This document shows positions 27,402 through 35,209 of a DNA stretch of 64,000 nt, piece after piece (positions within the stretch are counted from its first letter, which is position 1; every line of letters begins with the position of its first letter). Source of the DNA: Streptomyces sp. C10-9-1. GTDB taxonomy: Bacteria; Actinomycetota; Actinomycetes; Streptomycetales; Streptomycetaceae. The stretch is taken from positions 124,001-188,000 of the forward strand of contig NZ_JANHKP010000004.1 of NCBI RefSeq assembly GCF_024497955.1, given 5' to 3'. The translations under genes were made by a program, and so were the position numbers. The notes below the pieces were generated by a model. The model searched no databases. It had not been told where the DNA came from and saw nothing but the letters and a program-made list of their open reading frames with translations.

Positions 27402-28313
27402 ATGACCTCACGCGCCCCCGCACTGGACCGCATCCGGGTCGGCTCGGCCCCCGACTCCTGGGGGGTGTGGTTCCCCGACGACCCGCGGCAGGTGCCCTGG
27501 CGGCGCTTCCTCGACGAGGTGGCCCGCGCCGGGTACGAATGGATCGAGCTCGGTCCGTACGGCTACCTCCCGAGCGACCCGGAGCGGCTGGCCGCCGAGA
27601 CCTCCCGCCGGGGCCTGCGGGTGTCCGCGGGGACCGTCTTCACCGCGCTCCACCGGGGCCCGGAGGTGTGGGAGGGGACCTGGGAGCACGTCGCACGGGT
27701 CGCGGCGCTCGCCCGGGCGGTGGACGCCCGGCACCTGGTGGTCATCCCGTCCTTCTGGCGGGACGACCGGACGGGCCGGGTGCTGGAGGAGCGCACCCTG
27801 GACGCCGCGCAGTGGCGCGATCTGGCCCGCCAGACGGAGCGCCTGGGGCGTGAGGTGCGCGAGCGCTTCGGCCTGCGGATCGTGGTCCACCCGCACGCGG
27901 ACACCCACATCGACACCGAGGAGAACGTCGCGCGGTTCCTGGACGCCACCGATCCGGAGCTGGTCTCCCTCTGCCTGGACACGGGCCACTACGCCTACTG
28001 CGGCGGGGACAGCGTGGAGCTGATCAGGACCTACGGGGAGCGGATCGGCTACCTCCACCTGAAGCAGGTGGACCCGGACGTCCTCGCCAGGGTGACGGCC
28101 GAGGGGACCCCGTTCGGTCCGGCCGTCGCGCAGGGGGTGATGTGCGAACCGCCCGCGGGCGTGCCGGCCCTGGAGCCGGTGCTGACCGCGGCGGGCGCCC
28201 TCGGCGTGGACCTCTTCGCCATCGTCGAGCAGGACATGTACCCCTGCCCGGCGGACCGCCCGCTGCCGATCGCGGAGCGCACCCGCGCCTTCCTCCGCTC
28301 CTGCGGCGTCTGA
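27402..28313 (+). CDS. Sugar phosphate isomerase/epimerase-like TIM-barrel protein (IolE/IolI/IolH type)
   Basis: Protein of 303 aa, ATG at 27402. It is an AP-endonuclease-2-type TIM barrel. The opening IRVGSAPDSWGVWFPDD, then VVHPHADTHI, LCLDTGHYAYCGGD, GYLHLKQVDPD and AIVEQDMYPC are metal-site strands. Such enzymes act as inosose dehydratase (IolE), inosose isomerase (IolI) or IolH. It is divergent from iolC and shares its operator, so a step between inosose and the diketone is the best inference. IolE would fill the otherwise missing dehydratase. I cannot separate these activities by eye. The mRNA may have little or no leader. Confidence 0.8.
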   Translation: MTSRAPALDRIRVGSAPDSWGVWFPDDPRQVPWRRFLDEVARAGYEWIELGPYGYLPSDPERLAAETSRRGLRVSAGTVFTALHRGPEVWEGTWEHVARVAALARAVDARHLVVIPSFWRDDRTGRVLEERTLDAAQWRDLARQTERLGREVRERFGLRIVVHPHADTHIDTEENVARFLDATDPELVSLCLDTGHYAYCGGDSVELIRTYGERIGYLHLKQVDPDVLARVTAEGTPFGPAVAQGVMCEPPAGVPALEPVLTAAGALGVDLFAIVEQDMYPCPADRPLPIAERTRAFLRSCGV

Positions 28314-28369
28314 CGCGGGCGCACGCGGGTCCGGCGCCCGTGAGGGCGCACCGCCCCGGCGGGTGCGAC

Positions 28370-28406
28370 ACATCCGTCACGGTTGTACCGGACCGTCCAC
28401 GGATGT
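28370..28406. promoter_or_regulatory. Inverted repeat upstream of the small HTH gene
   Basis: ACATCCGT (28370-28377) and ACGGATGT (28399-28406) form perfect 8-bp arms 21 bp apart, inside the 255-bp gap before the 65-aa HTH gene. It could be an operator or a weak terminator of the IolE-like gene. Confidence 0.4.
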
Positions 28407-28568
28407 CTCCGTTACGCGGGCTTTCCGTCACAGACGGTCGACAGCCCCGCCCCTGCCGTCGCGGCCGGGCGTTCACCGGGCACAGGCTCAGTGATCACCA
28501 GCGACCCCGCGGCAGCTCCCCCGACGGCACCCCCCGCCGTGGCTGCCGCGCGCGCAGGGAGGTGCCCC

Positions 28569-28766
28569 ATGACGGACAGAAACCTCTGGTCCTACAAGGA
28601 CATCGCGGCCCACATCCGGGTGCAGCCGGAGACGGTGCGCTCCTACCGCAAACACGGACTGCTCCCGCCACCGGACCACGTGGAGGCGGGGAAGCCGTTC
28701 TGGCGCGCGGACACCATCCGTACCTGGGTGGCCAACCGCCCGGGCAACCGGGGGCGCCGCGGGTGA
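28569..28766 (+). CDS. Small helix-turn-helix protein
   Basis: Protein of 65 aa; ATG preceded by GGGAGGTG. The longer in-frame start at 28383 adds residues with no coding character. The sequence WSYKDIAAHIRVQPETVRSYRKHGLLPPPDHVEAGKPFW is a MerR/AlpA-like winged HTH covering most of the protein, with a basic tail GNRGRRG. There is no effector domain, so it may act as a dimer or as an accessory DNA-binding factor. Similar short HTH proteins are common in Streptomyces. Its target is unknown. Confidence 0.78.
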   Translation: MTDRNLWSYKDIAAHIRVQPETVRSYRKHGLLPPPDHVEAGKPFWRADTIRTWVANRPGNRGRRG

Positions 28767-28787
28767 CCGGCCACCCACCTCGCCTCC

Positions 28788-28804
28788 ATACCCCCTAGGG
28801 GTAT
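28788..28804. promoter_or_regulatory. CsoR-type copper operator
   Basis: ATACCCC-N3-GGGGTAT, the classic palindrome bound by the Cu(I)-sensing repressor CsoR, 80 bp before copZ. The adjacent TATAGACT (28802-28809) overlaps a possible -10 element. Confidence 0.8.
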
Positions 28805-28884
28805 AGACTCGCCACGGCGGGTCCCCGGGAGGCCTTCCGTGGACCCGCCCACGCACCCAGACACCCCTCCCCGAGGAGACTGCC

Positions 28885-29196
28885 ATGACCACCGAGGCGC
28901 AGACCGACACCGCGGCCGGGGCCCAGCCCGCCGGCTCCTGCTGCTCCGCCGCCCCCCGCGACACGGCGGCGGGCGAGCCCGGCGGCGTCACCGCGGTGTA
29001 CCTGGTCACGGGCATGACCTGCGGCCACTGCGAGGGGGCCGTCGGCGAGGAGATCTCGGCGCTGCCCGGGGTCACCTCGGTGACGGCCGACGCGGCGACC
29101 GGGCGGGTGACGGTCGCCTCCGGGGCACCGCTCGACGAGGCCGCCGTACGCGCGGCCGTCGACGAGGCGGGCTACGAACTGACCGGCCGCGCCTGA
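28885..29196 (+). CDS. copZ: Copper chaperone CopZ (heavy-metal-associated domain)
   Basis: Protein of 103 aa; ATG follows CGAGGAGA. About 30 N-terminal residues contain SCCSAA, a Cys pair that might bind metal. The HMA domain (about 36-102) has the Cu(I) motif GMTCGHCEGAV and the typical C-terminal AVDEAGYEL. It should carry Cu(I) to a CopA-type ATPase. The CsoR-like operator upstream supports copper induction. A copA gene normally lies next to copZ in this family, but none is in this window. Confidence 0.9.
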   Translation: MTTEAQTDTAAGAQPAGSCCSAAPRDTAAGEPGGVTAVYLVTGMTCGHCEGAVGEEISALPGVTSVTADAATGRVTVASGAPLDEAAVRAAVDEAGYELTGRA

Positions 29197-29603
29197 CCGA
29201 TCGGCGCACCGGCGGAAGGGCCGGGCGCGGACCTCCGCGGGAGACCGCACGGGCCCGCGCCCGGCCCTTTCTCGCCACCGGCCGCCGCGCGGCGCGCCGC
29301 CCCCCGCCCCCCGCGCCCGGCCCGCGGGGCCCCCGGACAGCGAACTCCGGCCACGGCGGGCAAATCTTTACCGGACCTTGATGCATCCGGGCCCGCGACA
29401 TCAGTCGGGGCATCAACACTGGTCAGCGCCGCAGCCATCCCGAAAACACACCCTTTCGCCCCGCTTTGCGGCAGCCAGAGCACCGCCGCCCCGAGCCCGA
29501 ATGGGACTACAAATAGGTCACAGGACCTTCACATCGAGACGTAGATCACAGATATTTGGGGGTAACCATTCGGACTCCTCGCGAGTCTTAGTGGTCGATG
29601 CCA

Positions 29604-29647
29604 GAACGTCTTGGGGGACGTTCGTGGAATGTCTTGGGGGACGTTCC
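29604..29647. repeat. Two tandem hairpin-forming repeats
   Basis: First dyad: GAACGTC-TTGGGG-GACGTTC (29604-29623), perfect 7-bp arms. Second: GGAATGTC-TTGGGG-GACGTTCC (29626-29647), 8-bp arms with one mismatch. They share a 16-bp identical core (29608-29623 and 29631-29646), so the unit is repeated at a 23-bp period, about two helical turns. Confidence 0.85.
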
Positions 29648-29788
29648 AGGCAAGCGTTGGCCGGGGCACGTGCCCGGGGAGCTTTGAGCGGCCCTCCCGT
29701 GCGTACGTACCCCGGCAGACCGCAGGGAGCATCCGCTCCCGCAGACGCCCGGCCGGATCCCGTGGGGGGAATCCGCTCGGGGATATGG

Positions 29789-29836
29789 GAAGCGCCCCGT
29801 CTCCGACCCGTGGGGGGATCGGCGGCGGGGCGCTTC
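29789..29836 (-). terminator. citA terminator
   Basis: Perfect 11-bp arms GAAGCGCCCCG (29789-29799) and CGGGGCGCTTC (29826-29836) with a 26-nt loop, 23 bp beyond the citA stop codon. Confidence 0.65.
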
Positions 29837-29859
29837 TCGCGTACGGCGCGGGTGCGGGC

Positions 29860-31149
29860 TCAGCGGGCCTCGACCGGCACGAAGTCACGCAGGACCTCGC
29901 CGGTGTAGATCTGGCGCGGGCGGCCGATGCGCGAACCCGGCTCCTTGATCATCTCGTGCCACTGGGCGATCCAGCCCGGCAGGCGGCCCAGGGCGAACAG
30001 CACGGTGAACATCTCGGTCGGGAAGCCCATCGCCCGGTAGATCAGACCCGTGTAGAAGTCGACGTTCGGGTACAGGTTGCGCTGCACGAAGTACTCGTCG
30101 GAGAGCGCGTGCTCCTCCAGCTTCAGCGCGATGTCCAGCAGCTCGTCGGACTTGCCGAGGGCGGAGAGGACGTCGTGGGCGGCCGCCTTGATGATCTTGG
30201 CGCGCGGGTCGAAGGACTTGTACACCCGGTGGCCGAAGCCCATCAGGCGGACGCCGTCCTCCTTGTTCTTCACCTTGTTGATGAAGGACTCGACGTTGCC
30301 GCCGTCGGCCTGGATGCCCTCCAGCATCTCCAGCACCGACTGGTTGGCACCGCCGTGCAGCGGGCCCCACAGGGCGCTGATGCCGGCGGAGATCGAGGCG
30401 AACATGTTCGCCTGCGAGGAGCCGACCAGGCGCACGGTGGAGGTGGAGCAGTTCTGCTCGTGGTCCGCGTGCAGGATCAGGAGCTTGTCCAGGGCGGAGA
30501 CGACCACCGGGTCGAGCTCGTACTCCTGCGCGGGGACCGAGAAGGTCATGCGGAGGAAGTTCTCCACGTAGCCGAGGTCGTTGCGCGGGTAGACGAACGG
30601 GTGGCCGATCGACTTCTTGTAGGCGTAGGCGGCGATCGTCGGCAGCTTGGCCAGCAGCCGGATCGTCGACAGGTGGCGCTGCTCCTCGTCGAAGGGGTTG
30701 TGGCTGTCCTGGTAGAACGTGGACAGCGCACTGACCACGGAGGACAGCATCGCCATCGGGTGGGCGTCGCGCGGGAAGCCCTGGAAGAAGCGCTTGACGT
30801 CCTCGTGCAGCAGGGTGTGCTGCGTGATCTCGTTCTTGAACGCGGCGAGCTCGTCGACGGTCGGCAGCTCACCGTTGATCAGCAGCGACGCGACCTCCAG
30901 GAAGGTCGAGCGCTCCGCCAGCTGCTCGATCGGGTAGCCGCGGTAGCGCAGGATGCCCTGCTCGCCGTCGAGGTAGGTGATCGCGGATTTATAGGCGGCG
31001 GTGTTGCCGTAGCCGCTGTCCAGGGTCACCAGACCGGTCTGGGCTCGGAGCTTCCCGATGTCGAAGCCCTTGTCACCGACGGTGCTCTCGACCACCGGGT
31101 AGGTGTATTCACCGTCCGCGTACCGCAGTACTACAGAGTTGTCGCTCAC
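29860..31149 (-). CDS. citA: Citrate synthase
   Basis: Protein of 429 aa. The GTG at 31149 is chosen because it gives (M)SDNSVVLRYADGEYTYPVVESTVG, the usual start, with GAGGGAT before it. Longer in-frame starts add 19 unrelated residues. Active-site regions are present: HADHEQNCSTSTVR (His), GPLHGGANQ (His), GFGHRVYKSFDPRA (His) and the C-terminal KEPGSRIGRPRQIYTG. This is the hexameric type II enzyme that joins acetyl-CoA and oxaloacetate at the entry of the TCA cycle. The gene is monocistronic with its own terminator. Confidence 0.96.
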   Translation of the reverse strand: MSDNSVVLRYADGEYTYPVVESTVGDKGFDIGKLRAQTGLVTLDSGYGNTAAYKSAITYLDGEQGILRYRGYPIEQLAERSTFLEVASLLINGELPTVDELAAFKNEITQHTLLHEDVKRFFQGFPRDAHPMAMLSSVVSALSTFYQDSHNPFDEEQRHLSTIRLLAKLPTIAAYAYKKSIGHPFVYPRNDLGYVENFLRMTFSVPAQEYELDPVVVSALDKLLILHADHEQNCSTSTVRLVGSSQANMFASISAGISALWGPLHGGANQSVLEMLEGIQADGGNVESFINKVKNKEDGVRLMGFGHRVYKSFDPRAKIIKAAAHDVLSALGKSDELLDIALKLEEHALSDEYFVQRNLYPNVDFYTGLIYRAMGFPTEMFTVLFALGRLPGWIAQWHEMIKEPGSRIGRPRQIYTGEVLRDFVPVEAR

Positions 31150-31256
31150 GTCATCCCTCACCGACGTAGTGCCTCTACTTCGAGGTGCCCTGACTGTCTC
31201 TACCATCCCCCATTTGGCTCAGGAGAGTGCACTCGGGGTCGACCATTGGGCCCGCC

Positions 31257-31320
31257 GGCGGCACTCAGTGCCGCCAACCTGCTCATCTTGCCCCCTTCGC
31301 CCCGGTTCTGAAAGCCGGGG
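31257..31320. promoter_or_regulatory. Palindromes in the citA upstream region
   Basis: GGCGGCACT-C-AGTGCCGCC (31257-31275) is a 19-bp palindrome with 9-bp arms about 110 bp upstream of citA. CCCCGG (31300-31305) and CCGGGG (31315-31320) form a second dyad. The first could be an operator for citA; the second could also be a secondary terminator of recD2. No bound factor is known to me. Confidence 0.4.
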
Positions 31321-31397
31321 TGGGGTCGGGGTGGTGTTTCCCACCCTGCTACGCCGCCGAACCGCCCGGCCCGCGGGGGCGTCGCCGACCGGGCGCG

Positions 31398-31455
31398 GCG
31401 CACCGCGTGCCACCGCCCGGCGGGACGCTCCGCCGGGCGGTGGCACGCGGTGCGC
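31398..31455 (-). terminator. Very long hairpin terminator of recD2
   Basis: A 26-bp stem (31398-31423 paired with 31430-31455, one G-T closing pair by the loop) around a 6-nt loop, starting on the base right after the recD2 stop codon. It has no U-tract. By stem length it is the strongest terminator in the window. Confidence 0.85.
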
Positions 31456-33693
31456 TCAGCCCAGGCGGTGGTCGAGGGCGGTGTGGCGGCGCCCGGCGGA
31501 GACCGTGCGCACGGCCTGGCCCAGCGCCCGCCGCGAGCCGACCAGCACCACCAGCCCCTTCGCCCGGGTGACGGCCGTGTAGAGGAGGTTGCGCTGCAGC
31601 ATCATCCAGGCACCCGTGGTGACCGGGATGACCACGGCGGGGTACTCGCTGCCCTGGGAGCGGTGGATGGTGACGGCGTACGCGTGGGCCAGCTCGTCCA
31701 GCTCGTCGAAGTCGTAGGGCACCTCCTCGTCCTCGTCGGTGAGCACCGTGAGGCGCTGGTCGTCCGCGCTCAGGGAGGTCACCACGCCCACCGTGCCGTT
31801 GAAGACGCCGTTGCGGCCCTTCTCGTAGTTGTTGCGGACCTGGGTGACCTTGTCGCCGACGCGGAAGACCCGTCCGCCGAAGCGCTTCTCCGGCAGATCG
31901 GGGCGGGCCGGGGTGATCGCCTGCTGGAGGAGTCCGTTGAGGGTGCCCGCGCCGGCCGGGCCGCGGTGCATCGGCGCCAGGACCTGCACGTCCCGCCGGG
32001 CGTCGAGACCGAAGGTGGCCGGGATGCGGCGGGCGGCCACGTCGACCGCCAGGCGCCCCGCCTCCTCCGTCTCCTCGGCGACGAAGAGGAAGAAGTCCTT
32101 CAGGCCGGTGGTCACGGGCGGCAGGCCCTCGTTGATCCGGTGGGCGTTGGTCACCACCCCGGACTCCCGGGCCTGGCGGAAGATCCGGGTGAGCCGCACG
32201 CTCGGCACCGGGCCGCCCTCCGCGAGCAGGTCGCGCAGCACCTCCCCGGCACCGACGCTGGGCAGCTGGTCCACGTCGCCCACCAGCAGCAGGTGGGCTC
32301 CCATGGCCACCGCCTTGACGAGCTTGTTGGCGAGCAGCAGGTCCAGCATGGACGCCTCGTCGACGACGATCAGGTCCGCGTCGAGCGGCCGGTCGCGGTC
32401 GAAGGCCGCGTCGCCGCCCGGCTTCAGCTCCAGCAGCCGGTGGACGGTGGACGCCTCGGCCCCCGTCAGCTCGGCCAGCCGCTTGGCCGCCCGGCCGGTG
32501 GGCGCCGCGAGGACCACCGCGGCCTTCTTGGCCCGGGCCAGTTCCACGATCGAGCGCACGGTGAAGGACTTGCCGCAGCCGGGACCACCGGTCAGCACCG
32601 CCACCCTGCTGGTCAGCGCGAGCTTGACCGCTTCCTGCTGCTCGGGGGCGAGTTCCACCCCGGTGCGCCGCGCCAGCCAGCCCAGTGCCCTGTCCCAGTC
32701 CACGTCCTGGAACGCCGGCATCCGGTCCTCCCCGGCGCCCAGCAGCCGGCGCACCTGGCCCGCCAGCGACAGCTCCGCTCGGTGGAAGGGCACCAGGTAG
32801 ACGGCGGTGACGGGCTCCCCGCCCGCCGGCCCCGGCACCTTCTCGCGCACCACCCCCTCCTCGTCGGCGGCCAGCTCGGCAAGGCAGTCGATGACCAGCC
32901 CGGCGTCGACCTGGAGGAGCTTCACGGAGTCCGCGATCAGCCGCTCCTCGGGGAGGAAGCAGTGCCCCTGGTCGGTGGACTGCGACAGGGCGTACCGGAG
33001 GCCGGCCTTGACCCGGTCGGGGCTGTCGTGCGGGATGCCCACGGCCTGTGCGATCCGGTCGGCGGTCAGGAAGCCGATGCCCCACACGTCGGCGGCGAGC
33101 CGGTAGGGCTGGTTGCGCACCACGGAGATCGAGGCGTCGCCGTACTTCTTGTAGATGCGCACCGCGATGGAGGTGGAGACGCCGACCCCCTGGAGGAAGA
33201 CCATGACCTCCTTGATCGCCTTCTGCTCCTCCCAGGCCGCGCCGATCAGCGCCGTGCGCTTGGGACCGAGACCGGGCACCTCGACGAGCCGGCCGGGCTC
33301 CTGCTCGATCACCTCCAGCGTGTCCGTGCCGAAGTGGTCGACGATCCGCTCGGCGATCCTCGGCCCGATGCCCTTGATCAGCCCGGAGCCCAGGTAGCGG
33401 CGGATGCCCTGGACCGTCGCCGGCAGCACGGTGGTGTAGTTCTCCACCGTGAACTGCCGGCCGTACTGGGGGTGGGAGCCCCAGCGGCCCTCCATCCGCA
33501 GCGACTCGCCGACCTGCGCGCCGAGCAGCGAACCGACGACCGTGAGCAGTTCGCCCGCGCCCCGGCCGGTGTCGACGCGCGCGACGGTGTAGCCGTTCTC
33601 CTCGTTGGCGTAGGTGATGCGCTCCAGCACGCCTTCGAGGACGGCAGGGGTGAAGCCCGGTGCGTCTGCCGGGCGGGCCGCCGGAATGGACAT
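31456..33693 (-). CDS. recD2: RecD2-type 5'-3' DNA helicase
   Basis: Protein of 745 aa, the usual RecD2 length. The N-terminal OB-like region starts VLEGVLERITYANEENGYTVARV. Tandem helix-hairpin-helix motifs follow (about 105-155, GLIKGIGPRIAERIV and EVPGLGPKRTALI). Helicase motifs are intact: Walker A GGPGCGKS at 369-376, DEAS at 445-448, GDVDQLPSVGAG, RIFRQA and the C-terminal YAVTIHRSQGSEYP and LLYTAVTRAKG. RecD2 works without RecBC in actinobacteria and Firmicutes, in replication-fork and repair processes. The gene is monocistronic and ends in an exceptionally long terminator. Confidence 0.94.
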   Translation of the reverse strand: MSIPAARPADAPGFTPAVLEGVLERITYANEENGYTVARVDTGRGAGELLTVVGSLLGAQVGESLRMEGRWGSHPQYGRQFTVENYTTVLPATVQGIRRYLGSGLIKGIGPRIAERIVDHFGTDTLEVIEQEPGRLVEVPGLGPKRTALIGAAWEEQKAIKEVMVFLQGVGVSTSIAVRIYKKYGDASISVVRNQPYRLAADVWGIGFLTADRIAQAVGIPHDSPDRVKAGLRYALSQSTDQGHCFLPEERLIADSVKLLQVDAGLVIDCLAELAADEEGVVREKVPGPAGGEPVTAVYLVPFHRAELSLAGQVRRLLGAGEDRMPAFQDVDWDRALGWLARRTGVELAPEQQEAVKLALTSRVAVLTGGPGCGKSFTVRSIVELARAKKAAVVLAAPTGRAAKRLAELTGAEASTVHRLLELKPGGDAAFDRDRPLDADLIVVDEASMLDLLLANKLVKAVAMGAHLLLVGDVDQLPSVGAGEVLRDLLAEGGPVPSVRLTRIFRQARESGVVTNAHRINEGLPPVTTGLKDFFLFVAEETEEAGRLAVDVAARRIPATFGLDARRDVQVLAPMHRGPAGAGTLNGLLQQAITPARPDLPEKRFGGRVFRVGDKVTQVRNNYEKGRNGVFNGTVGVVTSLSADDQRLTVLTDEDEEVPYDFDELDELAHAYAVTIHRSQGSEYPAVVIPVTTGAWMMLQRNLLYTAVTRAKGLVVLVGSRRALGQAVRTVSAGRRHTALDHRLG

Positions 33694-33761
33694 GGCCCGA
33701 CGCTACCGCCCGCCGCGGACACCCCGGGCGTCCCACGGAGGTTCCCCGCGCCCGGCGCCGG

Positions 33762-35054
33762 TCACAGGCCCGTGCGCCGCAGCACCTCGCCGAGGTCGAC
33801 GAACTTCAGGTTGGTGCCCTCGCGTTCGGCGGTGCCGTCGTGGCCGTCCTGGACGACCAGCAGGCCGTGCGGGTAGGCGCGGCCGAGCGGGGCACCGAGG
33901 ACGGCGGCCCCGTCGCACTCCTCGGAGCCGTCGACGCCGCCTCCGGGCCCCACCCGGAACCCGGCCGCGTACGGGGTGCGGGGGCCGGTGTCCCTGCGGT
34001 AGACCGCGAAGGTGTCGTCGCCCTGGCTGGAGGCGAGCAGGTAGCGGCGGCCGTCGCGGCCGGTGAGCAGGGCCAGTCCCTCGACGTCGGCGGCCAGCCG
34101 GGTGCCGCCGAAGCCCGGGTCGGCACCGGGCAGGCACTCCCCGGTCTCCTCGTCGTGGACCGCGGGCACGCCGAACTCCCGGACGCGGTCCACCAGTCGG
34201 GGCGTTCCGCCCAGGTCGGCGCGCATCCGCCAGATGCCCACGTCCTCCTGGGCGGCGTAGAGGGTGCCGGTGCCGGGGTCGACGACCATGCCCTCCACCT
34301 GGGGCAGCTCGCCCGGGTCGCCGCAGGGGGTCCAGGAGGTGCCGTCCGGGAGCCGGAAGGCGGCGGGGAGGCGCAGGGTGCGGACCGTGCGGTAGGAGAC
34401 CGTTCCGGAGGGGGTGGGGAGCAGTTCCAGCAGCGCGATCCCGGTCCGCTCCCGCCGGCTCACCAGGGCGTAGGAGCGGTGGGAGCGGCGGTCGGTCCAG
34501 GTGGCCAGCCCGTAGGCGGTGCGCTGCTCGTCGGCCTCGTCCTGGTCGGCGGAGAAGATCCGCGGCGCGGCGGGGTCGGTGACGTCGCGCAGCGGGGCGG
34601 CCCCCTCCCCGGGTGCGATCCGGTGGACGCGCAGCCGGTCCCCGCCGCGGTCGGTGGTGACGGCCACGTCCGCGCGCCCGCCGGGCAGGTGCAGGCCGTG
34701 CACCAGGTCGACGTTGTTGAAGCGCCCCGGGGCGTCGCTGGGGCGGGCGGGCACGGGCGCGGGCAGGGACTGCACGAGCCGGGCCGCGAGGTCGTAGACG
34801 CGCAGGCCGCCCTCCTTGGCGGTGGCGATCACGAGGCTGCGCCCGGGGTCCGAGGGATTGCGCCAGATCGCCGGGTCGTCGGCGTCGGCGTTGCCGCCCT
34901 CCTCGTCGTCGTACAGCGTCGGCGTCTCGGCCCGCGGGTGGACGGTCGGCAGCGGCGGCGCGGGGTGCGCGTGCGCGGAGGCGGGGGCGGTCAGGGCCGC
35001 GAGGGCCGTGCCGAGGGCGAGTACGCCGGAGCACAGGGAGCGGGTCCGCTTCAC
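33762..35054 (-). CDS. Secreted beta-propeller phytase
   Basis: Protein of 430 aa, GTG start with GAGGA before it. The signal peptide MKRTRSLCSGVLALGTALAALTAPASAHA ends near residue 29. The mature part follows the BPP (3-phytase) pattern: DADDPAIWRNPSDPGRSLVIATAKEGGLRVYDL, RFNNVDLVHG, VEGMVVDPGTGTLYAAQEDVGIWRM and LAADVEGLALL, with repeated acidic Ca2+ sites on six blades. It should release phosphate from phytate in a Ca2+-dependent way outside the cell. It lies 155 bp downstream of the 277-aa TIM-barrel gene on the same strand. The products, inositol phosphates and inositol, would feed the iol genes in this window. Confidence 0.9.
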   Translation of the reverse strand: MKRTRSLCSGVLALGTALAALTAPASAHAHPAPPLPTVHPRAETPTLYDDEEGGNADADDPAIWRNPSDPGRSLVIATAKEGGLRVYDLAARLVQSLPAPVPARPSDAPGRFNNVDLVHGLHLPGGRADVAVTTDRGGDRLRVHRIAPGEGAAPLRDVTDPAAPRIFSADQDEADEQRTAYGLATWTDRRSHRSYALVSRRERTGIALLELLPTPSGTVSYRTVRTLRLPAAFRLPDGTSWTPCGDPGELPQVEGMVVDPGTGTLYAAQEDVGIWRMRADLGGTPRLVDRVREFGVPAVHDEETGECLPGADPGFGGTRLAADVEGLALLTGRDGRRYLLASSQGDDTFAVYRRDTGPRTPYAAGFRVGPGGGVDGSEECDGAAVLGAPLGRAYPHGLLVVQDGHDGTAEREGTNLKFVDLGEVLRRTGL

Positions 35055-35209
35055 GGAGGGTCCTCACTGTCGGGTGCACGTCAGATGCCGTGCGTGAGGG
35101 TGGCGCCCCGGCATGGCCGCCGGGCGGACGCGGCACCACGACCGGGTGGCTCGCCGGTGAACGGCGCGCCTGCGGCCGCGGCCCGCGCGGGCCCGGGCAC
35201 CGGACCCGG

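Larger units (their letters stand above)
29197..29859. other. 663-bp gene-free region between copZ and citA
   Basis: Both flanking genes end here, so no promoter is needed, yet 29380-29600 is much less GC-rich than the surroundings and contains promoter-like AT stretches. Two adjacent dyads follow at 29604-29647, then the citA terminator at 29789-29836. A 29-codon frame (ATG 29598 to TGA 29687) covers both dyads but lacks a ribosome-binding site. No known gene or RNA family is recognised. Confidence 0.6.

Noticed and set aside
29604..29647. CRISPR-like repeat array
   Set aside because: Only two copies, each an inverted repeat, with a 7-nt interval and no cas genes.
29598..29687. 29-codon small ORF
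   Set aside because: ATG without a ribosome-binding site, and it coincides with the repeat dyads; kept only as a possibility in the findings.
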